A stretch of DNA of 64,000 nt from an uncultured Desulfobacteraceae bacterium (GCA_913060875.1 CAJXSL010000003.1:397045-461044); one strand, 5' to 3'. Positions 38,302 to 47,384 are shown, counted from the first letter of the stretch. The notes: generated by a model not told the origin, from the sequence alone. Translations and numbers: made by a program.

Positions 38302-39339
38302 TTAAACATTAAAGCGAAAATTGATGATATCGCCATCCTTGACCTCATATTGCTTGCCTTCCAGCCGGGTTGTGCCCTGTTTGCGCGCTTCGGCATAACT
38401 GCCGGCCGCCATCAGGTCATCGTAGGCCAGCACCTCCGCACGGATAAACCCCTTCTTGATGTCGGAATGGATCACTTCGGCGGCATCCACGGCCGGGGTT
38501 GCACGCCGGATGGTCCAGGCCCGCACCTCATCCTCCCCCACCGTGAAAAAGGATATCAGGCCCAGCAGGGCATAGGAGCGCTGGATGATCCGGTCGGCCG
38601 CGGCGGCGCTCACGCCGAATTCGGCCTGGAATTCGGCCGCTTCTTCGGGACTCATGCGGGCCAGTTCCTGTTCGAGTTTGCCCCGGATAACCATGGTGTC
38701 CACGGCGTGCAGGTCGGTGGCCGTATCCGGCAACTGGTCATCCTCATCCGTGTTGTTGAACAGGATGAGCTGGGGTTTGGCGGAAAGGAAGGCAAAACCC
38801 CGCAGTTTGTGAGCCGTGGCCAGCTCCGGTGTTTCGCGCAAAGCGTGTTCGGCCTCCAGGGACTCACGGCAGCGGACCAGCAGGGCCAGTTCTTCAGGGT
38901 CGGGCTTTTTGCCGCGCTTCTGGTCCAGTTCAAGCCGTTCAAGGCGTTTTTCAACGACGATCAGGTCAGCGAAGATCAACTCCTCGTCGAGTTGGCGGTA
39001 ATCCGCGACAGGGGTGGGCGCCTGCGAGCCGAAAAGGTCGAAATTGCGGACGCAATGGATCAGGGCGTCGCAATCGCGCACCTGGGTCCAGTAGGGCTGT
39101 TCACCGGCGCGTTTGTCCCGGCTTTGGGGTTGCCCCGCCGGCAGGAAATATTCCACCTGGGCAAATATGGTTTTGCGCGGCTGGTATATGCCGCTGAGGG
39201 TGTCGACCCGATTGTCCGGAACACGAATGGTGCCGATATGGCTCTCGTTTCGGGCGCCGGGGGTTAGGTCGGTTCCGGTCAGGGCTTCAAAAACCGTGGC
39301 TTTGCCGGCTTGCTCCAGCCCGATGATTCCCAATTTCAT
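38302..39339 (-). CDS. YchF/OLA1-like GTPase paralogue (DUF933 C-terminus) with altered P-loop
   Basis: 345 residues from ATG 39339 (AGGAG at 6 nt). 'MKLGIIGLEQAGKATVFEALTG' is the G1 region; canonical YchF has GxPNxGKST. Here the residue after GK is Ala, removing the Ser/Thr that binds Mg. Switch region 'SHIGTIRVPDNRVDTLSGIYQPRK', coiled-coil region 'LIVVEKRLERLELDQKRGKKPDPEEL', 'LILFNNTDED' in place of NxxE/NKxD, and a C-terminal TGS-like DUF933 domain ending 'EVKDGDIINFRFNV'. YchF proteins bind ATP and ribosomes; this variant may have lost hydrolysis. No operon partner is obvious. Confidence 0.82.
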   Translation of the reverse strand: MKLGIIGLEQAGKATVFEALTGTDLTPGARNESHIGTIRVPDNRVDTLSGIYQPRKTIFAQVEYFLPAGQPQSRDKRAGEQPYWTQVRDCDALIHCVRNFDLFGSQAPTPVADYRQLDEELIFADLIVVEKRLERLELDQKRGKKPDPEELALLVRCRESLEAEHALRETPELATAHKLRGFAFLSAKPQLILFNNTDEDDQLPDTATDLHAVDTMVIRGKLEQELARMSPEEAAEFQAEFGVSAAAADRIIQRSYALLGLISFFTVGEDEVRAWTIRRATPAVDAAEVIHSDIKKGFIRAEVLAYDDLMAAGSYAEARKQGTTRLEGKQYEVKDGDIINFRFNV

Positions 39340-39429
39340 GCTGACTCCTTTGGGGCAAGGGGCGGCCGGCCGAGCCGGCCAAGGGGCCGGGACGGTTGGC
39401 GGCGCGCGTCCTGCCAATGATTGCGGTGG

Positions 39430-39942
39430 TTATTCCGGTGGGCGGATCAGCTTGAGCAGATCCCCCTCGGATTCAAATGACATGCGGTTCAGCCCGGGCA
39501 TGCCGTCGGCCAGAAATACATGTCCGCGAAGGCTGTAATTCAACTCGAAGTCTTCCGGAGATCCGGTATTGTCGGCCATCAGGCGCACCATCAGTATGAT
39601 AAAGTCACTGGCGGAGGCGTAGGCGGTCACGGGGTAGACGATGGTGCCCAACTCGGGAAGTTCGGCGGCGGCGTTGGATACGCCGGACGCGATGGTGCTG
39701 TCGTTGATTTCAAGCCGGCAGTCGATGCCTTTCAAGTTGATGGGCACATCGTTTGGGTTGATCAGGCGCAGCTCCATTTGAAAAGCGGTTTCCATGCCGG
39801 TGGATGGTTGCTGGGTGATATTGACCAGGCTGATGCGCGGGGCTTCCAGGGAAGGCACCAGCGTGGCGCAGCCCGTTAGCAGCATGAGGACCAGGGCGGT
39901 TAGGCCGACACGCGATCGGAATTGAGCCGGTAGTGTTTGCAT
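39430..39942 (-). CDS. LEA type 2 (WHy domain) lipoprotein
   Basis: 170 residues from ATG 39942 (AAGGAG at 7 nt). Lipoprotein signal 'VGLTALVLMLLTGC'. Body matches the LEA14/WHy fold: 'APRISLVNITQQPSTGMETAFQMELRLINPNDVPINLKGIDCRLEI' with the characteristic NPN motif, then 'ELGTIVYPVTAYAS'. These are desiccation- or stress-linked beta-sandwich proteins; in proteobacteria they sit in the periplasm or outer membrane. 59 bp after the AsmA gene stop on the same strand and probably cotranscribed with it. Confidence 0.82.
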   Translation of the reverse strand: MQTLPAQFRSRVGLTALVLMLLTGCATLVPSLEAPRISLVNITQQPSTGMETAFQMELRLINPNDVPINLKGIDCRLEINDSTIASGVSNAAAELPELGTIVYPVTAYASASDFIILMVRLMADNTGSPEDFELNYSLRGHVFLADGMPGLNRMSFESEGDLLKLIRPPE

Positions 39943-40001
39943 GGGTGGACTCCTTAAGTTATCGGCTGCCATCCGTCCCCTTGCAGTCGGATGGTGTCGG
40001 T

Positions 40002-41999
40002 CTATTTGAAGAGTTCTTTCAAGAGCCCCTTGGCCGTGTCTTCAAGCGGCTTCAAATCTTCATTTTTCTCGAAGACTTCGTCGAGTTTGCCGGATTCGAT
40101 GAGTTCTTTTTCCACCTGCTGCCGGGCAATGGCTTTGAGATCCGGTGCGAATTGGGGCTGCTGAAAACTTCCGCTGACCAGTACGGGCACCATGATGCCT
40201 TTCCGGTTTTCGGTGTCGCCCTGTCCCTTGATGCTGGCCACAAATTTGGGCTCAATTCGAAAATCGAGCTGCTCGGCCACCAGGTCGGCCCGGCCCTGGG
40301 CCCCCACCCGAAGCAGGGGCGAGAGCATCCGGGTGGCATCGGTCCCGAAGGTGCCGTTGCGCAGGGTGAAAGGCACCGTGAGTTCGGAGAAATCGGTCTT
40401 CGGTTTTTCAGTGACCTGCTCCGCCTGGCCGAAAGCGGCCTGAACATTGCGCACCATGGCCGCCAGATCGATGCCCACCAGGGCGCCGTCGGCAAAGTTG
40501 AGCTGCCCGCCGCCGTTCAGTGTCTGTTTGATGCCCGCCGGCGTGTCGCCTTGAAATGCCAATTTGATATCCGATTGCAGAAGGCCCTCGAGAACGTCTT
40601 TTTGGGCGACATCCCGGATCATGGGGCCGGCGGCAATGTTTTGCAGCGTTAGCCGCAGGTTCGATCGGGGCTGCTTTGGCCCCACGTCAAAGGTTCCGGT
40701 GATGGTCGCCGAACCGCCATACAGTTCACAGGCCAGGGGTTTGATGCGGAATTGGCCGTTGCGGCCGGTGATCTGGAACTGCACGTTTTGCAGATTGGCT
40801 TTTCCGGCTTTAAGCTTACCGACCGTTGCGCGACCATCGAGGATCAGGCGCCGCAACGGTTCATAGTCCGGCCCCTTGGCTTGCGGGGTGGATTGGCCCG
40901 CGCCGGGCCGGTCGGCCGGCCGATCGGTCTTTTTTGCGGGGGCCGGGAGATAGCGATCGAGGTCAATGGTATCCATACGGACGTCGAAGCGAATATCAGG
41001 CCGCTCGAAAGCCTTGGCCGCCATCGTGAAGTCCGTTCGGGTATCGTCCAATACCAGGGTGCCGTCCTCAAGGCGGACTTCAGAGGTGCTGCCGCTTACT
41101 TTGGCTTTCAGGGAAACGGTTTCAAGAACGCCGGGATCGGTGGTTTGCACGGGAAAGGGTTGTCCCAGGCGGTCGAAAAGCTTGCGCGGCGAAAAGGCGG
41201 CCACTTCGAGCTGCAAATCGAAGGCCGGTCGGGACGTCAGGTTGCGGGCCGAACCCTTCAGTACGGCTTCAAGTTCTTCCAGAGCCCCTATTTTCAGATC
41301 GTACGCCAGGGGCTGGCTGGCCGGGGGGCTGCCCAGGGGCCCGACCGTCCCCGCGATCGTTACGGGCTGGCCGTTGAGACGGGTGGAAAAGTCTAAGGTC
41401 ACCGGGCGCTCCAGGGACACATCTGTCAAGGCCAGGTTGATTTCCGACACCTCATGACGCTTGCCGCCGGCATGATCGATGAAGGTCAGGGTGCCGTTGC
41501 GAATGGCAATTTCTTCAGCCGTCAGGGACTGCAGCGCAAACTCCCCGCCTTGGGAGGGCGCCGGCTTTGTTGCGGGAGATGGCGCTGGCTGGGCGGCGGG
41601 CATTTTGAAATCCCAGTTGGTCTGCCCCTTTTTGCTTTTGACGAGCACGATTGCAGGGGATTGCAGGACCACGCGTTTGATCTCAACATTTTTGGAAAGC
41701 AGGGGGATCAATTTAACCCGGGCCTCGAAATCACCGACTTTGAGCAGATCGGTTTCCTTGAATCCGGTCGGGCTGCCCAGGCGCAGATCACCCAGCGCCA
41801 GGCCGACCCAGGGGAAAACCGACAGTTCGATATCCCCTCCGATCTGAAACGTGCGGCCCGTGGCTTCCTGCACCTTGGCCTCGATTTGCGGTTTATACCG
41901 ATTGACATCCACCAGGAGGGGGATCAGGACAACGGCGGCGATCAGCAGGATCAATAACCCGCCGCCGCCGATCAAAAACCATTTTAAAATGCGATTCAT
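40002..41999 (-). CDS. AsmA family protein
   Basis: 665 residues. One N-terminal membrane anchor ('ILKWFLIGGGGLLILLIAAVVLIPLLV') then a large periplasmic body with the AsmA start 'DVNRYKPQIEAKVQEATGRTFQIGGDIELSVFPWVGL' and the C-terminal AsmA module 'LNGGGQLNFADGALVGIDLAAMVRNV'. Long amphipathic beta-strand repeats between them. AsmA-like proteins are thought to bridge inner and outer membranes and move phospholipid. A Pro/Ala-rich stretch near residue 140 ('QPAPSPATKPAPSQ') is a flexible linker. AAGGAGG precedes the ATG; a strong sigma-70 promoter lies at 42219-42247. Confidence 0.9.
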   Translation of the reverse strand: MNRILKWFLIGGGGLLILLIAAVVLIPLLVDVNRYKPQIEAKVQEATGRTFQIGGDIELSVFPWVGLALGDLRLGSPTGFKETDLLKVGDFEARVKLIPLLSKNVEIKRVVLQSPAIVLVKSKKGQTNWDFKMPAAQPAPSPATKPAPSQGGEFALQSLTAEEIAIRNGTLTFIDHAGGKRHEVSEINLALTDVSLERPVTLDFSTRLNGQPVTIAGTVGPLGSPPASQPLAYDLKIGALEELEAVLKGSARNLTSRPAFDLQLEVAAFSPRKLFDRLGQPFPVQTTDPGVLETVSLKAKVSGSTSEVRLEDGTLVLDDTRTDFTMAAKAFERPDIRFDVRMDTIDLDRYLPAPAKKTDRPADRPGAGQSTPQAKGPDYEPLRRLILDGRATVGKLKAGKANLQNVQFQITGRNGQFRIKPLACELYGGSATITGTFDVGPKQPRSNLRLTLQNIAAGPMIRDVAQKDVLEGLLQSDIKLAFQGDTPAGIKQTLNGGGQLNFADGALVGIDLAAMVRNVQAAFGQAEQVTEKPKTDFSELTVPFTLRNGTFGTDATRMLSPLLRVGAQGRADLVAEQLDFRIEPKFVASIKGQGDTENRKGIMVPVLVSGSFQQPQFAPDLKAIARQQVEKELIESGKLDEVFEKNEDLKPLEDTAKGLLKELFK

Positions 42000-42218
42000 G
42001 ATCGCCTCCTTTCACCCGGGTGACGGCATGCCAGACACCGGGCCCCTGTTGAACCCCGAGGGCCACACCCTACAGGCGTGGTGAATCCCTGACTATCCCT
42101 TTTTGCGAACGATGTCGATGGTCATCATGGGATGGTTTCCCGGCCGTCATCAGCACGGCCCGGGGAAGGTGCCGACTGGGTCATCATTCGATTTGCAAAA
42201 ATCGCTCTAACTGCTGGA

Positions 42219-42247
42219 ATTCTAATGATAAGCCGCTATCATGTCAA
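42219..42247 (-). promoter_or_regulatory. Sigma-70 promoter of the AsmA-LEA unit
   Basis: Minus strand TTGACA - 17 bp - TAGAAT: perfect -35, -10 at 5/6, optimal spacing. The expected start near 42212 leaves about 210 nt of leader before the AsmA start; within it no further motif was recognised. Confidence 0.78.
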
Positions 42248-42273
42248 GATGGATAAGCCTAGATCCAACCCCG

Positions 42274-42798
42274 TCAGGGGTAGCGACTTCGGATGAGGTC
42301 CCGGGCCCGGGACCATTCACTGTCCGAATTGAACATGTAGCGGGCAAATCCCAGCGATTCGCTGCCCTTGACCACGGCAACGATGGCGTCGATTTCGATG
42401 GTCCGGTCAAACAGGTCCCAGGGGATTGTTTGCCGTGTCTGGCCTTTCTTGATCCGGATATCGTCGGTTTTGAGGACACCGTACCGCTTGACGCAGGCCT
42501 TCCGGTAAAGGGCTGCTTTCGATTTGCGGGCCGCATTGTTGATGAACCAGGAGCCACCCGCCATGAACGTTCCCAAAAACACCAGCAGCACGATGGCCAA
42601 TGTTTTGCCGACGGCCATCTGGGTCAGCACGAAGGCCACGATGGCCAGCGTAACGACGGTGATAATGAAGTGCGGCGGAATCGTCCGCCGGCCCCCGATG
42701 GCCTGCTGGACCTTCAAGCTGTCTTCAAACGTCAGATAGCCTTTGAAATGGATACCCTTTTCCATCGAACGTCTTGCACCTTTCATTTCATTTGTCAT
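42274..42798 (-). CDS. Unknown protein with two membrane segments (YcxB-like)
   Basis: 174 residues, or 163 from the ATG at 42765. Two hydrophobic helices ('FIITVVTLAIVAFVLTQMA', about 45-63, and 'TLAIVLLVFLGTFMAGGSWFI', about 67-87) followed by a soluble C-terminal domain with 'YRKACVKRYGVLKTDDIRIKKGQTRQTIPWDLFDRTIEID' and 'MFNSDSEWSRARDLIRSRY'. The helix pair plus a PH-like strand region resembles YcxB-type proteins, but this is a shape match, not a motif match. Last gene of a three-gene unit with the two entries below. Function unknown. Confidence 0.6.
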   Translation of the reverse strand: MTNEMKGARRSMEKGIHFKGYLTFEDSLKVQQAIGGRRTIPPHFIITVVTLAIVAFVLTQMAVGKTLAIVLLVFLGTFMAGGSWFINNAARKSKAALYRKACVKRYGVLKTDDIRIKKGQTRQTIPWDLFDRTIEIDAIVAVVKGSESLGFARYMFNSDSEWSRARDLIRSRYP

Positions 42799-42831
42799 CG
42801 CGTTTGACTTTTTCTGGCCGGTTTGGTCGGG

Positions 42832-43551
42832 TTAGGGCTGCCCATAAGGCCCGGGTGTTCTGGCCTGGTGCATTTGCCATTGATTCCAGATACAGATGTA
42901 CAGCAGGATCAGGTTTTCGAATCGCTGGATTTTGATGCGGCGCCCATCGGTCAGTCGGACCAGAATACATAAATAGGACGTTCTTCGGTCGCCGTGGAAA
43001 CCAAAGGCGACACGCTCTATGCGGCCGTAATCGATGCACCGGGTCGCCACCCAGCTTGTCACCACCAGATTGTCTCCGCCGGGCGTCACGGTGTGGGGCA
43101 GCCGGAGGATATAGACCATCATCGGCAGCGTCATGGCGCAAATGAAATACCATGGCATCGTGAAACGCGGGAGATAGACGGAACTGCCCGCGATCAGGAA
43201 GGCGAAAAGGCCCAACACAACTGCCCGGTGAACCGCATACGCCTGCTGTCCCTGGAACGTCTGGACCCCCAATTGCTCCCGCCGCAACGCTGCCAGGCGC
43301 GTGCAAACAGCGGTCAATAACGAGGCGAAATCCGGGGTGGCGTAGAACAAGGGTACGCTTGGCGTTGGATCAGGGCATACGATTTCCACCTTGAGGCCCG
43401 CGATATCCCTCAGGTACTGGATATCTTCCCAGCGGATTTCGATCGGCTTCCGGCCCGGCGGACGATAGATCAGACCATCGGTGCGGATTTCATAGACATG
43501 GGCCCGGTGCCGCTCCGGTTCAAAGGTATAGGTTTGCGTTTCAGGCATCAT
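42832..43551 (-). CDS. Unknown protein with a central two-helix membrane hairpin
   Basis: 239 residues. Soluble N-terminal part ('YEIRTDGLIYRPPGRKPIEIRWEDIQYLRDIAGLKVEIVC'), two membrane segments ('AVVLGLFAFLIAGSSVYL' about 109-126 and 'WYFICAMTLPMMVYILRL' about 133-150) and a second soluble part with a repeated strand pattern ('GGDNLVVTSWVATRCIDYGRIERVAFGF', 'RLTDGRRIKIQRFENLILLYICI'). The flanking segments resemble the two halves of a bacterial PH-domain membrane protein. Starts with ATGATG overlapping the 71-residue gene upstream by 4 bp. Function unknown. Confidence 0.65.
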   Translation of the reverse strand: MMPETQTYTFEPERHRAHVYEIRTDGLIYRPPGRKPIEIRWEDIQYLRDIAGLKVEIVCPDPTPSVPLFYATPDFASLLTAVCTRLAALRREQLGVQTFQGQQAYAVHRAVVLGLFAFLIAGSSVYLPRFTMPWYFICAMTLPMMVYILRLPHTVTPGGDNLVVTSWVATRCIDYGRIERVAFGFHGDRRTSYLCILVRLTDGRRIKIQRFENLILLYICIWNQWQMHQARTPGPYGQP

Positions 43552-43763
43552 GTTGTTACCGCACGATGGTCATTATCGGCAACCGGTTCCAGATAGGCGA
43601 TATTATCCGCCAGGTTGTTGGGCCGCCCGAGGGTATCCAGGATCTGGCTGATCAGGGATGCCAAAATTTTTAGCATCGCCTGGTTGGCGCTTTGGTTGTA
43701 ACGGGCCAGATTAAAAAAGATGTGCTGCGGGCCGTAGTCCGCGGCAGGTGCTCCGTCCGGCAT
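43548..43763 (-). CDS. Small unknown protein resembling a DinB N-terminal helix
   Basis: 71 residues from ATG 43763, which has a near-perfect AAAGGAGGG site; an upstream start would add 16 residues with no ribosome site. 'HIFFNLARYNQSANQAMLKILASLISQIL' resembles the first helix of DinB-like hydrolases (LxxYNxxAN), but the rest of that four-helix fold is missing. It may be a remnant or a small helical partner. Coupled by a 4-bp overlap to the 239-residue membrane protein. Confidence 0.6.
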   Translation of the reverse strand: MPDGAPAADYGPQHIFFNLARYNQSANQAMLKILASLISQILDTLGRPNNLADNIAYLEPVADNDHRAVTT

Positions 43764-44273
43764 CGTCACCCTCCTTTTGAGGCGCTCAATAAGGTTGCCC
43801 AGCGGTTCCACAGATTGAGCCTATGGCATGTTTCATCCGCGAGAGGACCGAAAAAATGACCGCTGCCTCGGTTTACCGGAACGGAAGACCATTGTCTACC
43901 CGTGCTTGGTGATGGGCCGGGGTGCCATTCCGAAACGTGGCAAGGTGAATGGAACGGCGGTGCCGTGGCTTTGCGTGGTGTCCCTGGAGAAGCGTTGATC
44001 TTTTCGCATGAATTTCCTACTATTTCCGATATCGCTGATAGGCGTCCAGCCGTTTCTTAACTTGAGCGAAGCTGTCGGCTGATGCCGGTATAATCATTCA
44101 TGAAAATAGTGCCTGACGCACTGGTCGCGTTTGGTATCTCGATGTCGACGCGAAGCGTCGCCCTTTCAGCTTGACGCTTCGAGCTTGGCGTTTTTTTCAT
44201 AAGAGCGATGGACCTGCCCGGCCAGTGGTATGTCGAAAACCAATAACCCCTATTGAACTGGATTCCCACCCCC
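43764..44273. other. 510-bp intergenic stretch between divergent units
   Basis: Holds the promoters of the three-gene minus unit and of the exporter operon on plus, neither clearly resolved. A TATAAT at 44089-44094 (plus) has TTGAGC 21 bp upstream, too far for a good promoter. GACGC-GAA-GCGTC (44147-44160 region) and the 37-bp dispersed repeat at 44161-44197 are the only structured elements. No gene seen. Confidence 0.5.
44161..44197 (+). repeat. 37-bp dispersed repeat, copy 1
   Basis: Starts CCCTTTCAGCTTGACGCTT, continues CGAGCTTGGCG and ends in seven T. It recurs in opposite orientation at 58617-58654 with about four differences. The direct AGCTTGACGCTT/GAGCTTGGCG near-repeat plus T run gives a terminator-like end. 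Confidence 0.7.
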
Positions 44274-45428
44274 ATGCTTCGACATCTTGTAAGATGGAGT
44301 CTCGTCCTGATTGTGGTTGCTGTCTCCGGCTATGGCATCTGGTGGGCGACCCGGCCCAAGCCGGTCGAGGTGGCGGTCAAACCCGTCACCCGGGGCACGG
44401 TGGAGCGGACCGTGGCCAATACCCGCGCCGGAACGGTCAAGGCCTGCCGCCGGGCCAAGCTTTCCCCCAGCACGGCGGGCCAGATCGCCCAGCTGCCCAT
44501 CCATGAAGGGGATGCGGTCAAAGAAGGGCAGCTCCTGCTGGAGATCTGGAACGAGGATCTGCAAGCCCAGGCGGACCTGGCCGAGCGCCAGATCGCATCG
44601 GCCCGCAGCCGGGCCCGTTCGGCCTGCCTGCGGGCCCGTGTGGCCAGGCGCAATGCCGACCGTCTTACCCGATTGCGCCAAGAGGACATCGTGCCCGAAG
44701 AACGCCTCGACAATGCGGTGTCCGAGGCGGAGGCTCTTCAGGCTGAGTGCGACGGTGCCAAAATCGAGGTGGCCGTCCGGAAATCGCAGTTGGCCGTGGC
44801 AGAGGCCAACCTGGCCCGCACCCGCCTGACCGCGCCCTTTGACGGCGTGATTGCCGAAATCAACGGCGAACGGTTCGAGTTCGTTACCCCTTCGCCCCTT
44901 GGCGTGGCCACGCCTCCGGTGGTGGACATTCTCGACAACGCCTGTTTTTACGTCTCGGCACCCATCGACGAGGTGGACGCCGCCGATATCGAAGTGGGCA
45001 TGCCGGCCCGCATCAGCATGGACGCTTTCCGTGGCCGGCATTTTTCCGGGCGTGTGCGGCGCATTGCGGACTATGTCCTGGACATCGAAAAACAGGCCCG
45101 CACCGTGGATGTGGAGGTGGTGTTCGACGCGGTACCGGCCGACACGACCCTCCTGGCCGGCTACAGTGCGGACATCGAGGTCATCCTGGATGTGAGGCCG
45201 GATGTGGTCCGGGTGCCCACTGAAGCGGTGATGGACGGCCGGCGCGTTTTTGTTTTTATGTCGGCGACGGGCCGCATCGCAGCGCGCGAGGTGCGCCTGG
45301 GCCTGTCCAACTGGGATTGGAGCGAAGTGCTGGAGGGGGTTGCACCCGACGAGCTGGTGGTGGTCAATGTGGACAACCCCGACCTGGCGGACAATGCCGT
45401 GGCCGTGCGGCTGGAGGAGATGCCGTGA
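44274..45428 (+). CDS. Periplasmic adaptor of a MacA-like export system (HlyD/RND family)
   Basis: 384 residues from ATG 44274 (a TTG at 44253 is an alternative; neither has a clear ribosome site). One N-terminal membrane anchor ('LVRWSLVLIVVAVSGYGIWWA'), then barrel-sandwich halves ('GRAKLSPSTAGQIAQLPIHEGDAVKEGQLLLEI' type lipoyl motif and 'TRLTAPFDGVIAEI'), a coiled-coil hairpin between them (about 100-175, rich in Ala/Arg/Glu) and a beta-barrel domain with 'VGMPARISMDAF'. It links the inner-membrane ABC transporter to the outer membrane. Coupled to the ATPase gene by a 4-bp GTGA overlap. Confidence 0.88.
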   Translation: MLRHLVRWSLVLIVVAVSGYGIWWATRPKPVEVAVKPVTRGTVERTVANTRAGTVKACRRAKLSPSTAGQIAQLPIHEGDAVKEGQLLLEIWNEDLQAQADLAERQIASARSRARSACLRARVARRNADRLTRLRQEDIVPEERLDNAVSEAEALQAECDGAKIEVAVRKSQLAVAEANLARTRLTAPFDGVIAEINGERFEFVTPSPLGVATPPVVDILDNACFYVSAPIDEVDAADIEVGMPARISMDAFRGRHFSGRVRRIADYVLDIEKQARTVDVEVVFDAVPADTTLLAGYSADIEVILDVRPDVVRVPTEAVMDGRRVFVFMSATGRIAAREVRLGLSNWDWSEVLEGVAPDELVVVNVDNPDLADNAVAVRLEEMP

Positions 45429-46105
45429 TTCAGCTGGAACAGGTCGAGCGGGTTTTCCAGGTGGGCGAGGAAAAAGTTTACGCCCTGCGGCAGGTCGACC
45501 TGACGGTGCAGAAGGGCGAATACGTGTCCATCATGGGGCCCTCCGGATCGGGCAAATCCACGCTGCTCAATATCCTCGGTCTGCTCGACCGTCCCGACCA
45601 CGGTGTCTATCGCCTGGAGGGCATGGACACCACCGAGCTGAGCGAGCGCCGGCAGGCCCATGTCCGGCGGCATAAAATCGGTTTCATCTTCCAGTTTTTT
45701 CACCTGGTCCCCCGCCTTTCCGCTGCGGAAAACGTCGAGCTGCCCCTGGCCCTGGCGGGCATTGAACACCGCCGCCGCAAGGGGCGCGTGGCCGAGGCTC
45801 TGGAACGGCTCGGTCTGGCCGACCGGGCGCGGCATCGCCCGGACCAGCTCTCGGGCGGCCAGCGCCAGCGCGTGGCCATTGCCCGGGCCACCATCATGAA
45901 GCCGGCCATCATCCTGGCGGATGAGCCCACCGGCAATCTGGACCGGGTTTCGGGCCAGGATGTCATCGCGACGATTGAAGAGCTGAACCGGGACGGCATG
46001 ACGGTGGTCATTGTCACCCACGACCCGGAGCTGGGACAGCGGACCAACCGCCAGGTGCGGATGCTCGACGGCCGCATCGAAGACGACTGCCGGGGGCCGT
46101 CATGA
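45425..46105 (+). CDS. ABC transporter ATPase, MacB/LolD type
   Basis: 226 residues with GTG start overlapping the adaptor stop. Walker A 'GPSGSGKSTLLNILG', Q-loop 'GFIFQFFHLVPRLSA', signature 'LSGGQRQRVAIARA', Walker B 'IILADEPTGNLD', H-loop 'VIVTHDPELGQRTNR'. In E. coli MacB this domain is fused to the permease; here it is separate and serves the two FtsX-type permeases that follow. Confidence 0.95.
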   Translation: MIQLEQVERVFQVGEEKVYALRQVDLTVQKGEYVSIMGPSGSGKSTLLNILGLLDRPDHGVYRLEGMDTTELSERRQAHVRRHKIGFIFQFFHLVPRLSAAENVELPLALAGIEHRRRKGRVAEALERLGLADRARHRPDQLSGGQRQRVAIARATIMKPAIILADEPTGNLDRVSGQDVIATIEELNRDGMTVVIVTHDPELGQRTNRQVRMLDGRIEDDCRGPS

Positions 46106-47307
46106 CCGTCGGGGATGTTTTCGGCTTTGCCTTCCGCTCCCTGCGCGGCTATCCGCTGCGCACCGGTTTGATGCTCCTGGCCATGGCCATCGGGGTGGCG
46201 TCCGTGGTGCTGCTGACGGCCCTGGGGGAAGGGGCCCGGCGCTATGTGACCCGGGAGTTCACCTCCCTGGGGACCCATCTCCTGATCGTACTGCCCGGCC
46301 GTTCGGAAACCACCGGCGGGCCGCCGCCCCTGTTGGGCGAAACGCCGCGGGACCTGACCCTGGCGGATGCCCTGGCCCTGGAGCGCAGCCGTGCCGTGCG
46401 GCGCGTGGCACCGGTCATGGTGGGCTCGGCCCCCGTGACCCGTGACGGTCTGTCACGCGAGACGGTCATCCTGGGATCGACGGCGGCCATGGCCGAGGTG
46501 CGCGGTCTTTCCATGGCCCAGGGCCGCTTCCTGCCGGCCGGGGACGTGTCCCGGGCCGAGGCCGTGTGCGTGCTCGGGCAGAAACTGAAAACGGAGCTGT
46601 TCGCCCAAGCATCCCCCCTGGGACGCTTCGTGCGCATCGGGGACCGCCGGTTCCGGGTGATCGGCGTGCTGGCCCGCCGCGGGCAATCCCTGGGCGTGGA
46701 CATCAGCGACGTGGCCATTATCCCGGTGGCTTCGGCCGCCGCCCTTTTCAATCGATTTTCCCTTTTCCGCATCCTGGTGCAGGCCCGGAACCGGGATGCC
46801 ATTCCCCGGGCCAAAACCGCAGTTCTCGACATCATCCGGGAACGCCACGAGGGGGAGGACGACATCACCGTCATCACCCAGGATGCCATGCTGGCCACCT
46901 TCGACCGTATTTTCCAGACCCTGACGCTGGCCGTGGGCGGGATTGCCGCCATCAGTCTGGCTGTGGCCGGTATCCTGATCATGAACGTGATGCTGATCGC
47001 CGTGTCCCAGCGCACGGGCGAAATCGGCCTCCTAAAGGCCCTGGGGGCGCCGGGGGGCCAGATCCTGCGGCTTTTTCTGTCCGAATCGGCCCTCCTGTCG
47101 CTGGCAGGGGCGGTGCTGGGGCTTCTGTTGGCCTGGGGGGGGCTGCTGTTGACGACGCGTTTTTTTCCGAATTTTCCCATGGCGGCCCCCCTGTGGGCGC
47201 CCCTGGCCGCCGTGGGCGTGGCGTTGTCGGCGGGATTGATTTTCGGGGTGATGCCGGCGCGGCGGGCGGCGCGTTTGGATCCGGTGGCGGCACTGTCCCG
47301 CCGCTAG
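46102..47307 (+). CDS. FtsX/MacB-type ABC permease, first
   Basis: 401 residues. MacB layout: one N-terminal helix ('TGLMLLAMAIGVASVVLLTAL'), a large periplasmic domain (about 45-270), three C-terminal helices ('AVGGIAAISLAVAGILIMNVMLIAVSQRTGEIGLLKALGA', 'ALLSLAGAVLGLLLAWGG', 'WAPLAAVGVALSAGLIFGVMPA'). 'RTGEIGLLKALGAPGGQIL' is the conserved coupling helix. Start overlaps the ATPase stop by 4 bp. No beta-lactam or macrolide specificity can be read. Confidence 0.9.
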   Translation: MTVGDVFGFAFRSLRGYPLRTGLMLLAMAIGVASVVLLTALGEGARRYVTREFTSLGTHLLIVLPGRSETTGGPPPLLGETPRDLTLADALALERSRAVRRVAPVMVGSAPVTRDGLSRETVILGSTAAMAEVRGLSMAQGRFLPAGDVSRAEAVCVLGQKLKTELFAQASPLGRFVRIGDRRFRVIGVLARRGQSLGVDISDVAIIPVASAAALFNRFSLFRILVQARNRDAIPRAKTAVLDIIRERHEGEDDITVITQDAMLATFDRIFQTLTLAVGGIAAISLAVAGILIMNVMLIAVSQRTGEIGLLKALGAPGGQILRLFLSESALLSLAGAVLGLLLAWGGLLLTTRFFPNFPMAAPLWAPLAAVGVALSAGLIFGVMPARRAARLDPVAALSRR

Positions 47308-47384
47308 TGTGCCTTCCGGAAAGGGTTCTTTTCGTCCTGAGCATCGTTTTGGTTGCCGGAAGGATTAAAACGTAAAAATTAAGA

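Noticed and set aside
44062-44094. TTGAGC...TATAAT promoter for the exporter operon
   Set aside because: Spacing of 21 bp is too long; may be coincidence.
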